This document shows positions 50,646-58,337 of a DNA stretch of 64,000 nt, in pieces (the first letter of the stretch is position 1; every line of letters begins with the position of its first letter). The stretch comes from Herbidospora mongoliensis (lineage in GTDB: Bacteria > Actinomycetota > Actinomycetes > Streptosporangiales > Streptosporangiaceae). Location: NCBI RefSeq assembly GCF_001570545.1, contig NZ_BBXD01000015.1, positions 124,001 through 188,000 on the forward strand, given 5' to 3'. The notes beneath the pieces are model-generated. The model was not told the DNA's origin, did no database searches, and worked only from the letters and a program-made list of their open reading frames with translations. Made by a program: the position numbers and the translations under genes.

Positions 50646-51764
50646 ATGAGCACACCGTCTCCGGGGCTGCGGATGGGACGCCCGTTCGGGATCCCGGTTT
50701 ACGTCTCCCCGACGTGGCTGATCGTCGCCGCGTTCATCACGATCACGTATGAACCGCAGGTCGCCGCGCGGCTACCGGAGTTCTCGCAGTTCGTGCACTA
50801 CTCGATCGCCCTGCTGTTCGCGGTGCTGCTCTACGTCTCGGTCCTGCTCCACGAGCTGGCCCACTGCGTCGTGGCCAAGGCCTACGGCCTGCCGGTGAAA
50901 CGCATCACCCTCTACCTCCTGGGCGGCGTCTCGGAGATCGAGCAGGAGCCCGACACCCCGGGCAAGGAGTTCCTGGTCTCCTTCGCCGGGCCGGTCGTCT
51001 CGCTCGGCCTGGCGGGCATCTTCTTCGGTCTGGAACAGCTCGTCGACTCCGACACGATCCCCGGGGTGCTGCTGTTCATCCTCTGGACCTCGAACCTGAT
51101 CGTCGGCGTCTTCAACCTGCTGCCCGGCCTGCCGCTCGACGGTGGCCGCATGCTCAGGGCGGGTGTGTGGAAGGTCACCCACAGCCCCAACAAGGGCACC
51201 GTGGCCGCCGCCTGGATCGGGCGCGGGCTCGCGGTCGTGCTGGTGCTGTCCCAGCTCGTGCTGCCGCTGATGGCCGGGCAGGAGCCCGACTTCACCACGG
51301 TGCTCTGGTCGATGATCCTGGCCGCCTTCATCTGGATGGGCGCCTCGCAGTCGCTGCGCGTCGCCAAGGTCCGGTCCAAGCTGCCCCAGGTACGCGCCCG
51401 TGCGCTGGCCCGCAGGGCCTTCCCGGTCGCCGCCGACGTGCCGCTGGCCGAGGCGCTGAGAAGGGCCCGCGAGAGCGGCGCGGGGGCACTGGTGATCGTC
51501 GATCACGAGGGCCGCCCGACGGGGATCGTGAACGAGGCCGCCGTCAACGCCACCCCCGAACCGCGCCGCCCCTGGATCAACGTCGGGTCGCTGGCCCGCA
51601 CCCTCGAACCGGCCCTCGTCCTGGGCGCCGACCTGGAGGGAGAGTCCTTGATCGACGCGATGCGCGACAATCCCTCGGGTGAATATCTGCTCGTCGAACG
51701 GGGCGGCGAAATCTACGGCGTGCTCGCCACCGCCGATGTCAATCGGGTGTTCACCGGCGTCTGA
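50646..51764 (+). CDS. Site-2 protease family (M50) with CBS-like C-terminus
   Basis: The 372-residue membrane metalloprotease has HELAH (in LLHELAHCVVAKAYG) and the third zinc ligand in NLLPGLPLDGGRMLRAG, inside about six hydrophobic segments. The cytosolic C-terminus from residue ~255 contains CBS-like sequence (ALRRARESGAGALVIVDHEGRPTGIVNEAAV, YLLVERGGEIYGVLATADV), so activity may respond to a nucleotide. It would cut single-pass membrane proteins such as anti-sigma factors; the target is unknown. The start is the ATG giving MSTPSPGLRMGRPFGIPVYV; the frame is open upstream to 50538. Confidence 0.92.
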   Translation: MSTPSPGLRMGRPFGIPVYVSPTWLIVAAFITITYEPQVAARLPEFSQFVHYSIALLFAVLLYVSVLLHELAHCVVAKAYGLPVKRITLYLLGGVSEIEQEPDTPGKEFLVSFAGPVVSLGLAGIFFGLEQLVDSDTIPGVLLFILWTSNLIVGVFNLLPGLPLDGGRMLRAGVWKVTHSPNKGTVAAAWIGRGLAVVLVLSQLVLPLMAGQEPDFTTVLWSMILAAFIWMGASQSLRVAKVRSKLPQVRARALARRAFPVAADVPLAEALRRARESGAGALVIVDHEGRPTGIVNEAAVNATPEPRRPWINVGSLARTLEPALVLGADLEGESLIDAMRDNPSGEYLLVERGGEIYGVLATADVNRVFTGV

Positions 51765-51863
51765 CCAGATCGGGAGCGATTACCCCCACTCGTCATCTGG
51801 CTCGCGCACCACTAATGTTCTGGTCAAACGATCAGAAGTTGGGTTTGGCCGGAGGAGAGTTCT

Positions 51864-53252
51864 GTGACGGAGCAGGGCGCGGGGGTGGTCCGTCCGCTTC
51901 CGGGTGACGGTGTGGTCGCTCATTTGAACGGGCTGGCGCTGGTGTGCGGGCCAGGCTCGGCACAGGTTGAGGAGTTGCTCGACGCGGTGCGGGAGACCGC
52001 GGAAACCGGCGGAGACGGACGCACGCTCGTCCGTAAGGTCGCCAAGGTTCTGGCGCGCTCCATGGACGACGAGCCACCGGCGATCGCGGTCGCCGGGCCC
52101 TCGGGCGGCGGTGTGGCGGTGCTCGTCTCGGGCACGGCCTCGGCCCACTTGTTCGGCGCCCCCGACGGCGACTTCGTGATCTCCGGCCAAGACGCCCTCA
52201 CCTGGAATGACCGCCTCGTGGCCGGCCCGGTGGGCCGGGTCGAACTGCGGCTGCCCGGCTCGGGCCCGTCCAGCCCCTACTCCCGCCTCGACGGCGGCGT
52301 GGTCGCGGGCGGCGGCGCCGAGATCGACTACACGGCGACCGGCCACACGGTGCACCGGCCCGTCCCGGTCCCGCAGCCCTCCCCGCCGCCCCAGCAGCCG
52401 CAGGGGCAGCAGGGTCACCCCTACGCCTCGCAGCCCTCGGGCCCGCAGCAGCCGATGATCCCCCACCAGCCGCCGCCCCCGCAGCCGTACAACCAGCCGT
52501 CCTACGACCCCCCGCCGTACGACCCGCCGCCGGTTTACGACCACCCGCCCATGCAGCCCCCGCCGCAGGGCCAGGGCCCGTTCGGCCCGCCCCCCGGCCT
52601 GCCGATGGGCCCCCCGCCGATGGGCGCTCCGCACCCCCCGGTCGCCGAACCGCAGCCGCCGCAGCACGAGGAGCGCCGCCACGACAGCGGCCACTTCGAC
52701 CCGCAGCCGCAACATGACCTGCCGCCGGAAGACCCGAGCGACTCCACCCAGATGGACGCCGCCCCCGAGCGCCTCGGCCCCATGGTCCACGGCGTCGACT
52801 GCAAGAACGACCACTTCAACGACCCGCGCGCGCCCTACTGCGCGGTCTGCGGCGTCCCGCTGTCGACCCGTGACCTCGTCCCCTACAAGGGCCCGCGGCC
52901 CGCGCTCGGCGTCCTGCTGCTCGACGACGGCATGGCCCTGACCCTCGACAGCGACTACATCCTCGGCCGCGACCCCGAGCGCGCCCCCGAGGTCCAGTCG
53001 GGCGACGCCCGCCCGGCCAGGGTGACCAGCCCCGACGGCTCGGTCTCCCGGCGGCACCTGCGGGTGACCCTGGAGAACTGGGATGTCAACCTGATCGATC
53101 TGGGCTCGGTCAACGGCACCCAGATCCAGCCCCCGGGCGACCCCAACTTCTACGACATCCCCCCGAACGAGTCGGTCACGATCATGCCCGGCACGACGGT
53201 CCGGGTGGGCGTCTCCCGCACCATGCGCTTCGAGCCCCACCGCAACGCCTGA
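51864..53252 (+). CDS. FHA-domain protein with Pro-rich linker and zinc-knuckle-like motif
   Basis: The 462-residue protein has an N-terminal globular domain (to residue ~165), a Pro/Gln/Tyr-rich disordered segment (~170-290), a cysteine segment (GVDCKNDHFNDPRAPYCAVCGVPL) that may bind zinc, and a C-terminal FHA domain (ILGRDPERAPEV, SVSRRHLRVTL, LIDLGSVNGTQI). The FHA residues that contact phosphothreonine (Arg, Ser, Asn) are present, so it should bind a phosphoprotein, for example the target of a Ser/Thr kinase not encoded here. The GTG start has GGAGGAG at optimal spacing. Confidence 0.85.
   Translation: MTEQGAGVVRPLPGDGVVAHLNGLALVCGPGSAQVEELLDAVRETAETGGDGRTLVRKVAKVLARSMDDEPPAIAVAGPSGGGVAVLVSGTASAHLFGAPDGDFVISGQDALTWNDRLVAGPVGRVELRLPGSGPSSPYSRLDGGVVAGGGAEIDYTATGHTVHRPVPVPQPSPPPQQPQGQQGHPYASQPSGPQQPMIPHQPPPPQPYNQPSYDPPPYDPPPVYDHPPMQPPPQGQGPFGPPPGLPMGPPPMGAPHPPVAEPQPPQHEERRHDSGHFDPQPQHDLPPEDPSDSTQMDAAPERLGPMVHGVDCKNDHFNDPRAPYCAVCGVPLSTRDLVPYKGPRPALGVLLLDDGMALTLDSDYILGRDPERAPEVQSGDARPARVTSPDGSVSRRHLRVTLENWDVNLIDLGSVNGTQIQPPGDPNFYDIPPNESVTIMPGTTVRVGVSRTMRFEPHRNA
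52375..52640 (+). repeat. Proline-rich low-complexity coding segment
   Basis: Irregular runs of CCG/CCC codons mixed with CAG and TAC encode PPP, QPPP and YDPPP-like stretches within the FHA protein. No exact unit length. Confidence 0.7.
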
Positions 53253-53264
53253 CCCGCGCTCCGA

Positions 53265-53298
53265 TCGACCCCGGCCCCTGAAGGCGCCGGGGTCGATG
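53265..53298. terminator. Bidirectional terminator hairpin
   Basis: ATCGACCCCGGC and GCCGGGGTCGAT form a perfect 12-bp stem with a 10-nt loop, 12 nt after the FHA gene stop and 54 nt beyond the TetR gene stop on the other strand. Confidence 0.7.
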
Positions 53299-53352
53299 CG
53301 GGTTCAGGCGCGGAACTCCGGAGTCCGCTGTCGGTGTGCCCGGGTGTGAGTC

Positions 53353-53934
53353 TCATCGCCTGAGACGGTCGAGCTCCCCGAGCATGATCTCCTCTATCCG
53401 GGACGTGCGGTCGGGATAGAGCAGGCGGTGCAGGCTCAACCCGTCGACCAGTGCCAGCAGTCGTTCCGCCGTGTCGTCGAGCTCCTCGCTCGCGATCTCC
53501 CCGGAATCGGCCGCACTCTGGAGCAGGCTGCGTACCAGCAGATGGAGGTCGCGCGCCTCCTCGCGCTGGGTCTGCAGCAAAGCGGGTGAGGTCAGGCTGC
53601 GGGCCCAGAAGCCGATCTCCAGACCGGTCTCCCGTTCCCGCTCCTCCTCCAGCGGCAGGTTGTCCAAGAGGAGCTCACGCAGGGCCGCCAGCCCGGTCAG
53701 CCCCGTCAGCTTCTCCGCCAGCCGCTCGGTGATGCGCCGGTGGCTCGACTGCAAAGCGGACAGCAGGATCTCGTCCTTGTCGGCGAAATAGTGCGTCAGG
53801 ACGCCATTGGAGTAGCCGGCCTCCTTCGCGATCGCCCGCGTGGTCGCGGCCTCGATTCCCGCGCGCAGGATGATGCGGCGGGCGGCGGCCACGACCTCTT
53901 CCCTGCGTTCGTCATGGTTCACGATCTTCGGCAT
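53353..53934 (-). CDS. TetR-family regulator
   Basis: The 193-residue regulator has an intact N-terminal HTH (ERREEVVAAARRIILRAGIEAATTRAIAKEAGYSNGVLTHYFADKDEIL, quoted in part as TTRAIAKEAGYSNGVLTHYF) and a BetI-like C-terminal domain. It is divergent from the PfkB/aminotransferase pair with only 39 nt between starts, where a near-perfect palindrome overlaps the promoter, so it very probably represses both itself and that pair. The inducer is unknown. Confidence 0.9.
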   Translation of the reverse strand: MPKIVNHDERREEVVAAARRIILRAGIEAATTRAIAKEAGYSNGVLTHYFADKDEILLSALQSSHRRITERLAEKLTGLTGLAALRELLLDNLPLEEERERETGLEIGFWARSLTSPALLQTQREEARDLHLLVRSLLQSAADSGEIASEELDDTAERLLALVDGLSLHRLLYPDRTSRIEEIMLGELDRLRR

Positions 53935-53935
53935 G

Positions 53936-53966
53936 TTGACATTTTAGTCGGGCGCCCGTCTATCAT
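53936..53966 (+). promoter_or_regulatory. Promoter with overlapping TetR operator
   Basis: A perfect -35 TTGACA (53936-53941) is followed by TCTATC at 53959 (17-nt spacing) or TATCAT at 53961 (19 nt). Between them lies an 18-nt palindrome at 53945-53962, TAG-T-CGGGCGCCCG-T-CTA, with only the two T positions unpaired. A TetR dimer bound there would block the promoter. Confidence 0.65.
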
Positions 53967-53973
53967 CCAGGCC

Positions 53974-54882
53974 ATGTCGGTTGTCACACTCGGCGTCCAC
54001 ATCGTGGACGTGCTCGCCCGGCCCGTCGAGTCGATTCCGGCCGGCCAGGACACCCACCTGGTCGAGCAGGTGCGCATCACCGCCGCCGGTGCCGCCGCCG
54101 GGACGGCCGTCGTCCTGGCCAAACTCGGGATCCCCGTCGTCTCGCTCGGCGCGATCGGCGAAGACGAACTGGGCGACTTCCTCCTCATGGTCATGGCCCG
54201 CCACGGCGTCGACGTCTCGAAGCTCACCCGCAAGCCGGGGGAGCAGACCGCCGCGTCGATCCTGCCCATCCGCCCCGACGGCGGGCGGCCCTCGTTCCAC
54301 GTCCCCGGCGCGAACCTGGGCCTGTCCCTGGCCGACGTCGACGTCGAGGCGATCAGGCGGGCCGAGGTCCTCCACCTCGGCGGCATGGACGCCACCTGGG
54401 GCCTCCACGACCCCGTTTTCCACGCGCTTCTGGACGACGTGAGAAGCCACGGCACGCAGGTCACCCTCGACCTGCTGTCGAACATGGCCGATCTGATGCC
54501 CGCCGCGAAGACCTTCCTGCCCCACGTCGACCACTTCCTGCCCAATGAGGAGCAGGCCCTCCTGATGACCGGCGCGAAGACGGTCGAGGAGGCCGCCGGA
54601 CTGCTGCTCGACGAGGGCCCGCGAACCGTGATCATCACGCTGGGCGCCGAAGGCAGCCTCGTCGCCACGTCCGAGGGGCTCACGAGGGTGCCCGCCGAAG
54701 ACGTACAGGCGATCGACACGACCGGATGCGGTGACGCCTACTGCGCGGGCTTCGCCGCCGGGCTGGTCACCGGGCGGTCGGTGCTCGAATCGGCGCAACT
54801 GGGCACCGCCGTCGCCGCCCGCGTGGCCGGGGGCCTCGGCTCCGACGCGAACCTGGACGGCGCCGCCGCCCTGCTGGCCTGA
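53974..54882 (+). CDS. PfkB-family carbohydrate kinase
   Basis: The 302-residue kinase belongs to the ribokinase/PfkB family. GAAAGTAVVLAKLGIPVVSLGAIG is the first signature, and DTTGCGDAYCAGFAAG the second, with the catalytic base Asp; the usual Ala of GAGD is Cys here. The start MSVVTLGVHIVDVLARPVES lies right after the TetR operator; upstream in-frame codons run into the TetR gene. It is followed 15 nt later by an aminotransferase gene, suggesting a joint pathway for an amino sugar or sugar derivative. Substrate unknown. Confidence 0.9.
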   Translation: MSVVTLGVHIVDVLARPVESIPAGQDTHLVEQVRITAAGAAAGTAVVLAKLGIPVVSLGAIGEDELGDFLLMVMARHGVDVSKLTRKPGEQTAASILPIRPDGGRPSFHVPGANLGLSLADVDVEAIRRAEVLHLGGMDATWGLHDPVFHALLDDVRSHGTQVTLDLLSNMADLMPAAKTFLPHVDHFLPNEEQALLMTGAKTVEEAAGLLLDEGPRTVIITLGAEGSLVATSEGLTRVPAEDVQAIDTTGCGDAYCAGFAAGLVTGRSVLESAQLGTAVAARVAGGLGSDANLDGAAALLA

Positions 54883-54897
54883 GAGGAAGTTCCCCCC

Positions 54898-56121
54898 ATG
54901 TCCCTGGACGCCGATCTGCGCGCCCGCGCCGCCAAGGTCATCCCCGGCGGCATGTACGGCCACCTCAACGCCGCCCTCCACGGCGACACCTACCCCCAGT
55001 TCTTCACCAGGGCGGAGGGCGCCCGCCAGTGGGACGCCGACGGCCGCGAGTACATCGATCTGATGTGCTCCTGGGGCCCCATGATCGTCGGGCACCGGAA
55101 TCCCCGCGTGGAGGCGGCCGCGGCGGCTCTGCAGGCCCAGGGCGACTGCCTCAACGGCCCCGGGCCGATCATGGTCGAGCTGGCCGAGCTGCTCGTCGAC
55201 CTCATCCCGGCCGCCGAGTGGGCCCTGTTCTCCAAGAACGGCACCGACGCCACCACCCAGGCCCTGATGGTCGCCCGCGCCGCCACGGGCCGCAGCAAGG
55301 TCCTGATCGCCCACGGGGCCTATCACGGCGCCGACCCGTGGTGCACGCCGGGCCTTTCCGGCGTCACGCCGAACCAGCGGGCCGACACGGTCGAGTTCAC
55401 CTACAACGATCTCCAGGACGCCGAACGGGCCGCCGCCGAGGCCGGAGACGACGTCGCGGCCATCCTGGTGACCCCCTTCAAGCACGACTCCTTCGAGGAC
55501 CAGGAGCTCGCCGAGGCCGATTTCGCCCGGGGCGTCCGGGCGCTGGCCGACCGTCTCGGGGCCGCTCTGGTGATCGACGAGGTCCGCGCCGGGTTCCGGC
55601 TCGACCTCCGGGGAACCTGGGAGTCCTTCGGTGTACGTCCGGATCTGTCCGCCTGGTCCAAGGCGATGGGCAACGGGCATCCGATCGCGGCGGTCACCGG
55701 GGTCGACGCGCTCAAGAACGCAGCTCAGACCCTCTATTCGACCGGATCGTTCTGGTTCTCCTCGGCCGCGATGGGGGCCGCGAAGGCCACGATCGAGATC
55801 CTCCGGGAGTCCGACGGCCCGGCGGTGATCGAACGCGCGGGGTCGAGGCTGCGTACCGGACTGTATGAGCAGGCCAAGAGCCACGGCATCACGATCAACC
55901 AGACGGGCCCGGTGCAGATTCCGTGGCTCTCGTTCGAAGGAGACGCGACGCTGGAGCGAGGCGTCTTCTGGGCGGCCGCCTGCCTGGCCGAGGGAGTCTA
56001 CGTCCACCCCTGGCACAACTGGTTCCTGTCGACCGCCCACACCGACGCCGAGATCGACCGCGCCCTGGAGGGCACCGACGCCGCGTTCGCCGCGACCATC
56101 CGGCGGTTCAGCGGAGCCTGA
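54898..56121 (+). CDS. Class III aminotransferase, glutamate-1-semialdehyde-aminomutase-like
   Basis: The 407-residue PLP enzyme resembles the HemL branch. GHRNPRVEAAAAAL, FSKNGTDATTQALMVARA (phosphate-binding), AHGAYHGADPW, VIDEVRAGFRLD (Asp that contacts the PLP nitrogen) and SAWSKAMGNGHPIAA with the Schiff-base Lys near residue 256 are visible. HemL itself has DEVMTGFR and a different surrounding. Context with a PfkB kinase under TetR control points to a catabolic or specialised transamination rather than heme synthesis. GAGAGGAAG lies upstream of the ATG. The 3' end overlaps the convergent GNAT gene by 14 nt. Confidence 0.88.
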   Translation: MSLDADLRARAAKVIPGGMYGHLNAALHGDTYPQFFTRAEGARQWDADGREYIDLMCSWGPMIVGHRNPRVEAAAAALQAQGDCLNGPGPIMVELAELLVDLIPAAEWALFSKNGTDATTQALMVARAATGRSKVLIAHGAYHGADPWCTPGLSGVTPNQRADTVEFTYNDLQDAERAAAEAGDDVAAILVTPFKHDSFEDQELAEADFARGVRALADRLGAALVIDEVRAGFRLDLRGTWESFGVRPDLSAWSKAMGNGHPIAAVTGVDALKNAAQTLYSTGSFWFSSAAMGAAKATIEILRESDGPAVIERAGSRLRTGLYEQAKSHGITINQTGPVQIPWLSFEGDATLERGVFWAAACLAEGVYVHPWHNWFLSTAHTDAEIDRALEGTDAAFAATIRRFSGA

Positions 56122-57205
56122 GCCACTCCACGTTGTCGGTCCACGTCCCGTCGGGGCCCGGCAGATACTCCTTCACGGTCTGGCCGCGGGTGAAACCGGC
56201 CCGCTCCAGCACCGCCTGGGAGGCCAGGTTGCCGGGGTTGGTGCCGGAGATCAGCCGCCGCATCGACGTCTGGGTGAACGCCCATTCGGCCAGCAGTTCG
56301 ACCGCCCGGGTCACCAGGCCCCGGCCCCGGAAGTCGCTGTGCAGGCTGTAGCCGACCATGGCCTCCCGCATCGGCGGCGTCAGGTGCGAGAGCTGGATGT
56401 CACCGGCGAACGCGCCGGTCACGGCGTCGCGGATGGCCATCTCCGCCTGCACGCCGACCAGCCAGCGATATCCCGCCCCGGCGCACCGGTAGAGGGTCTC
56501 CTCGAACGGCGGCGCCTCCGGCGGAACCCGATATTTCACGACGTCGGGCAGCGACGCCACCGCCTGGTAGGCCGGTGCGTCGTCCCCCGTCAGCATGGTC
56601 AGCGTGACGACCCCGTCGGTGAGCCCGCCGGGGGGCAGGAACGGCAGGAACGGCCTGATCGGCTCCCCGGAGTCGCCGGGCAGCCGGCCGAACATGGCCA
56701 TGTCGGCCCGGCCGCCACCGGGCAGCGGCCCGGCCCCGCGCCGCAGGCCCTCATGGCGGAAACCGGCGGCCAGCGCGACCTTCTGCGAGCCGACGTTCTC
56801 CATCTCGGCGACCAGGTGCAGGCGGGGCACGCCGTGCTCGAAGGCCCACGTGGCGAGCGCCCGCAGCGCCGCCGTGGCGACGCCCTTGTCGCGGGCCCAC
56901 GGGGCCACCCAATAGCCCACTTCGACGTTGCCGAACCGGTCGGGCAGGTGCAGCCCGAGCATGCCGTTCAGCTCGCCGGTCCCTGGGTCGGCCACGACGA
57001 ACTCCGCGCCGCCCGCCCCCCACCGGGCCTCGGCGACCTCCGTCAGCCAGATGTGGGCGTGCTCCGCGGTGTACGGACTGGGCAGGGTCGTGATGAATCG
57101 CTGGGTCAGCGGGTCGGAGCAGGCGCGCACGACGGCCGGGATGTCGGCTTCGACCGGTGGCCGCAGGGTGACCGGGCCGGCCTGGATGGTTTCGCGGGGG
57201 AACAT
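56108..57205 (-). CDS. Tandem GNAT N-acetyltransferase (two domains)
   Basis: The 365-residue protein has two GNAT domains. The first (residues ~10-150) carries VGYWVAPWARDKGVATAALRAL, the acetyl-CoA-binding motif A, and VAEMENVGSQKVALAAGF. The second (~195-355) has MVGYSLHSDFRGRGLVTRAVELL and GTNPGNLASQAVLERAGF. Both resemble RimJ/RimL-type acetyltransferases. The substrate is unknown; duplicated GNATs are common in actinomycetes, sometimes giving resistance to amine drugs. Divergent from trmI with 61 nt between starts. Confidence 0.88.
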   Translation of the reverse strand: MFPRETIQAGPVTLRPPVEADIPAVVRACSDPLTQRFITTLPSPYTAEHAHIWLTEVAEARWGAGGAEFVVADPGTGELNGMLGLHLPDRFGNVEVGYWVAPWARDKGVATAALRALATWAFEHGVPRLHLVAEMENVGSQKVALAAGFRHEGLRRGAGPLPGGGRADMAMFGRLPGDSGEPIRPFLPFLPPGGLTDGVVTLTMLTGDDAPAYQAVASLPDVVKYRVPPEAPPFEETLYRCAGAGYRWLVGVQAEMAIRDAVTGAFAGDIQLSHLTPPMREAMVGYSLHSDFRGRGLVTRAVELLAEWAFTQTSMRRLISGTNPGNLASQAVLERAGFTRGQTVKEYLPGPDGTWTDNVEWLRLR

Positions 57206-57266
57206 GGCCCATTGCTACCAGTCGTCCGAGTCGGGGGACAAACGTTTTGCCATTAGCCTTGCCGCC

Positions 57267-58130
57267 ATGGGTTTTCGCAGGCACGGCCCTTTCCAGGCCG
57301 GAGATCAGGTCCAGCTCACCGATCCGAAGAACAAGCGTCACACCCTGACGCTCAAGGAGGACGGCGTCTTCCACAGCCACAAGGGGTGGATCGCGCACAC
57401 CGACTTGATCGGGCAGCCTGAAGGCTCTGTGGTGCGATCGTCGGGCGGAGTACTGTATCTGGCGTTCCGCCACCTGCTGTCCGATTACACCCTTTCGATG
57501 CCGCGCGGCGCAGCCGTGATCTACCCGAAGGATTCCGCCCAGATCGTCGCCATGGCCGACATCTTCCCTGGCGCCAAGGTCGTGGAGGCCGGCGTCGGTT
57601 CCGGGGCGCTGTCCTGCTTCCTGCTGCGCGCCATCGGCAACGAGGGCTCACTGACCTCCTACGAACGGCGGGCCGACTTCGCCGAGGTCGCGACCAAGAA
57701 CGTCGAAAAGTTCTTCGGCGGCGACATGAAGCAGTGGCGTCTGGTGGTCGGCGACTTCAACGAGGCCCTCGACGAGACCGACGTCGACCGGATCATCCTC
57801 GACATGCTCGCCCCCTGGGAGTGTGTCGACGCCGCGAGCAAGGCGCTCACGCCCGGCGGTGTGATCTGCTGTTACGTCGCCACGACGACCCAGTTGTCAA
57901 GAACCGTCGAGACACTTCGCGATCACGGAAGTTTCACGGAGCCCAAGGCGTGGGAGACCCTCATTCGCGACTGGCATGTCGAAGGTCTGGCCGTCCGTCC
58001 CGATCACCGCATGGTGGGGCACACCGGTTTCCTCGTCAGCGCCCGCCGCATGGCCGACGGCGTCACGCCGCCGCCAAGACGCCGCCGCCCGGCAAAGGCG
58101 GCGTATGGGGAGGGTACGGAAGACCAGTGA
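57267..58130 (+). CDS. trmI: tRNA (adenine-58-N1)-methyltransferase TrmI
   Basis: The 287-residue enzyme methylates A58 in the T loop of tRNA with SAM as a homotetramer. RRHGPFQAGDQVQLTDPKNKR and the DYTLSMPRGAAVIYPKD motif are typical, and VVEAGVGSGALSCFLLRAIG is the SAM-binding motif I. The start is ATG 57267; upstream in-frame sequence is antisense to the GNAT gene. The C-terminal tail is basic and Pro-rich. The orthologue Rv2118c lies just upstream of mpa, as here. Confidence 0.94.
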   Translation: MGFRRHGPFQAGDQVQLTDPKNKRHTLTLKEDGVFHSHKGWIAHTDLIGQPEGSVVRSSGGVLYLAFRHLLSDYTLSMPRGAAVIYPKDSAQIVAMADIFPGAKVVEAGVGSGALSCFLLRAIGNEGSLTSYERRADFAEVATKNVEKFFGGDMKQWRLVVGDFNEALDETDVDRIILDMLAPWECVDAASKALTPGGVICCYVATTTQLSRTVETLRDHGSFTEPKAWETLIRDWHVEGLAVRPDHRMVGHTGFLVSARRMADGVTPPPRRRRPAKAAYGEGTEDQ

Positions 58131-58321
58131 CGATTCAGCAGCAAACAGGCAAACTTGAGTGACAGTGGGAACAAACAACGTGTTCCATGTGCTCACCGAG
58201 ATAAACCCTCCGAAAAGGCATCAACTACCAAACACTCCACGTAACTAGACGAACACCAGTGGGCTACGTTTTTCAAGGCCGTCAGATTGGTAGGGACTTG
58301 AGTAGTCTTTCCTCTACTGGG

Positions 58322-58331
58322 AAGGAGGTGA
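58322..58331 (+). promoter_or_regulatory. Perfect Shine-Dalgarno site of arc
   Basis: AAGGAGGTGA is an exact 10-nt complement of the 16S rRNA 3' end, 6 nt before the GTG at 58338. It decides the arc start and suggests strong translation. Confidence 0.8.
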
Positions 58332-58337
58332 CGTGCC

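Noticed and set aside
51818-51837. Hairpin or operator TTCTGGTC-AAAC-GATCAGAA before the FHA gene
   Set aside because: One mismatch in eight and no supporting context; could be chance in a promoter region.
53944-56040. 698-codon minus-strand frame opposite the PfkB and aminotransferase genes
   Set aside because: A shadow frame of two well-supported enzymes; composition rich in Gly, Val, Asp, His and Arg without domains.
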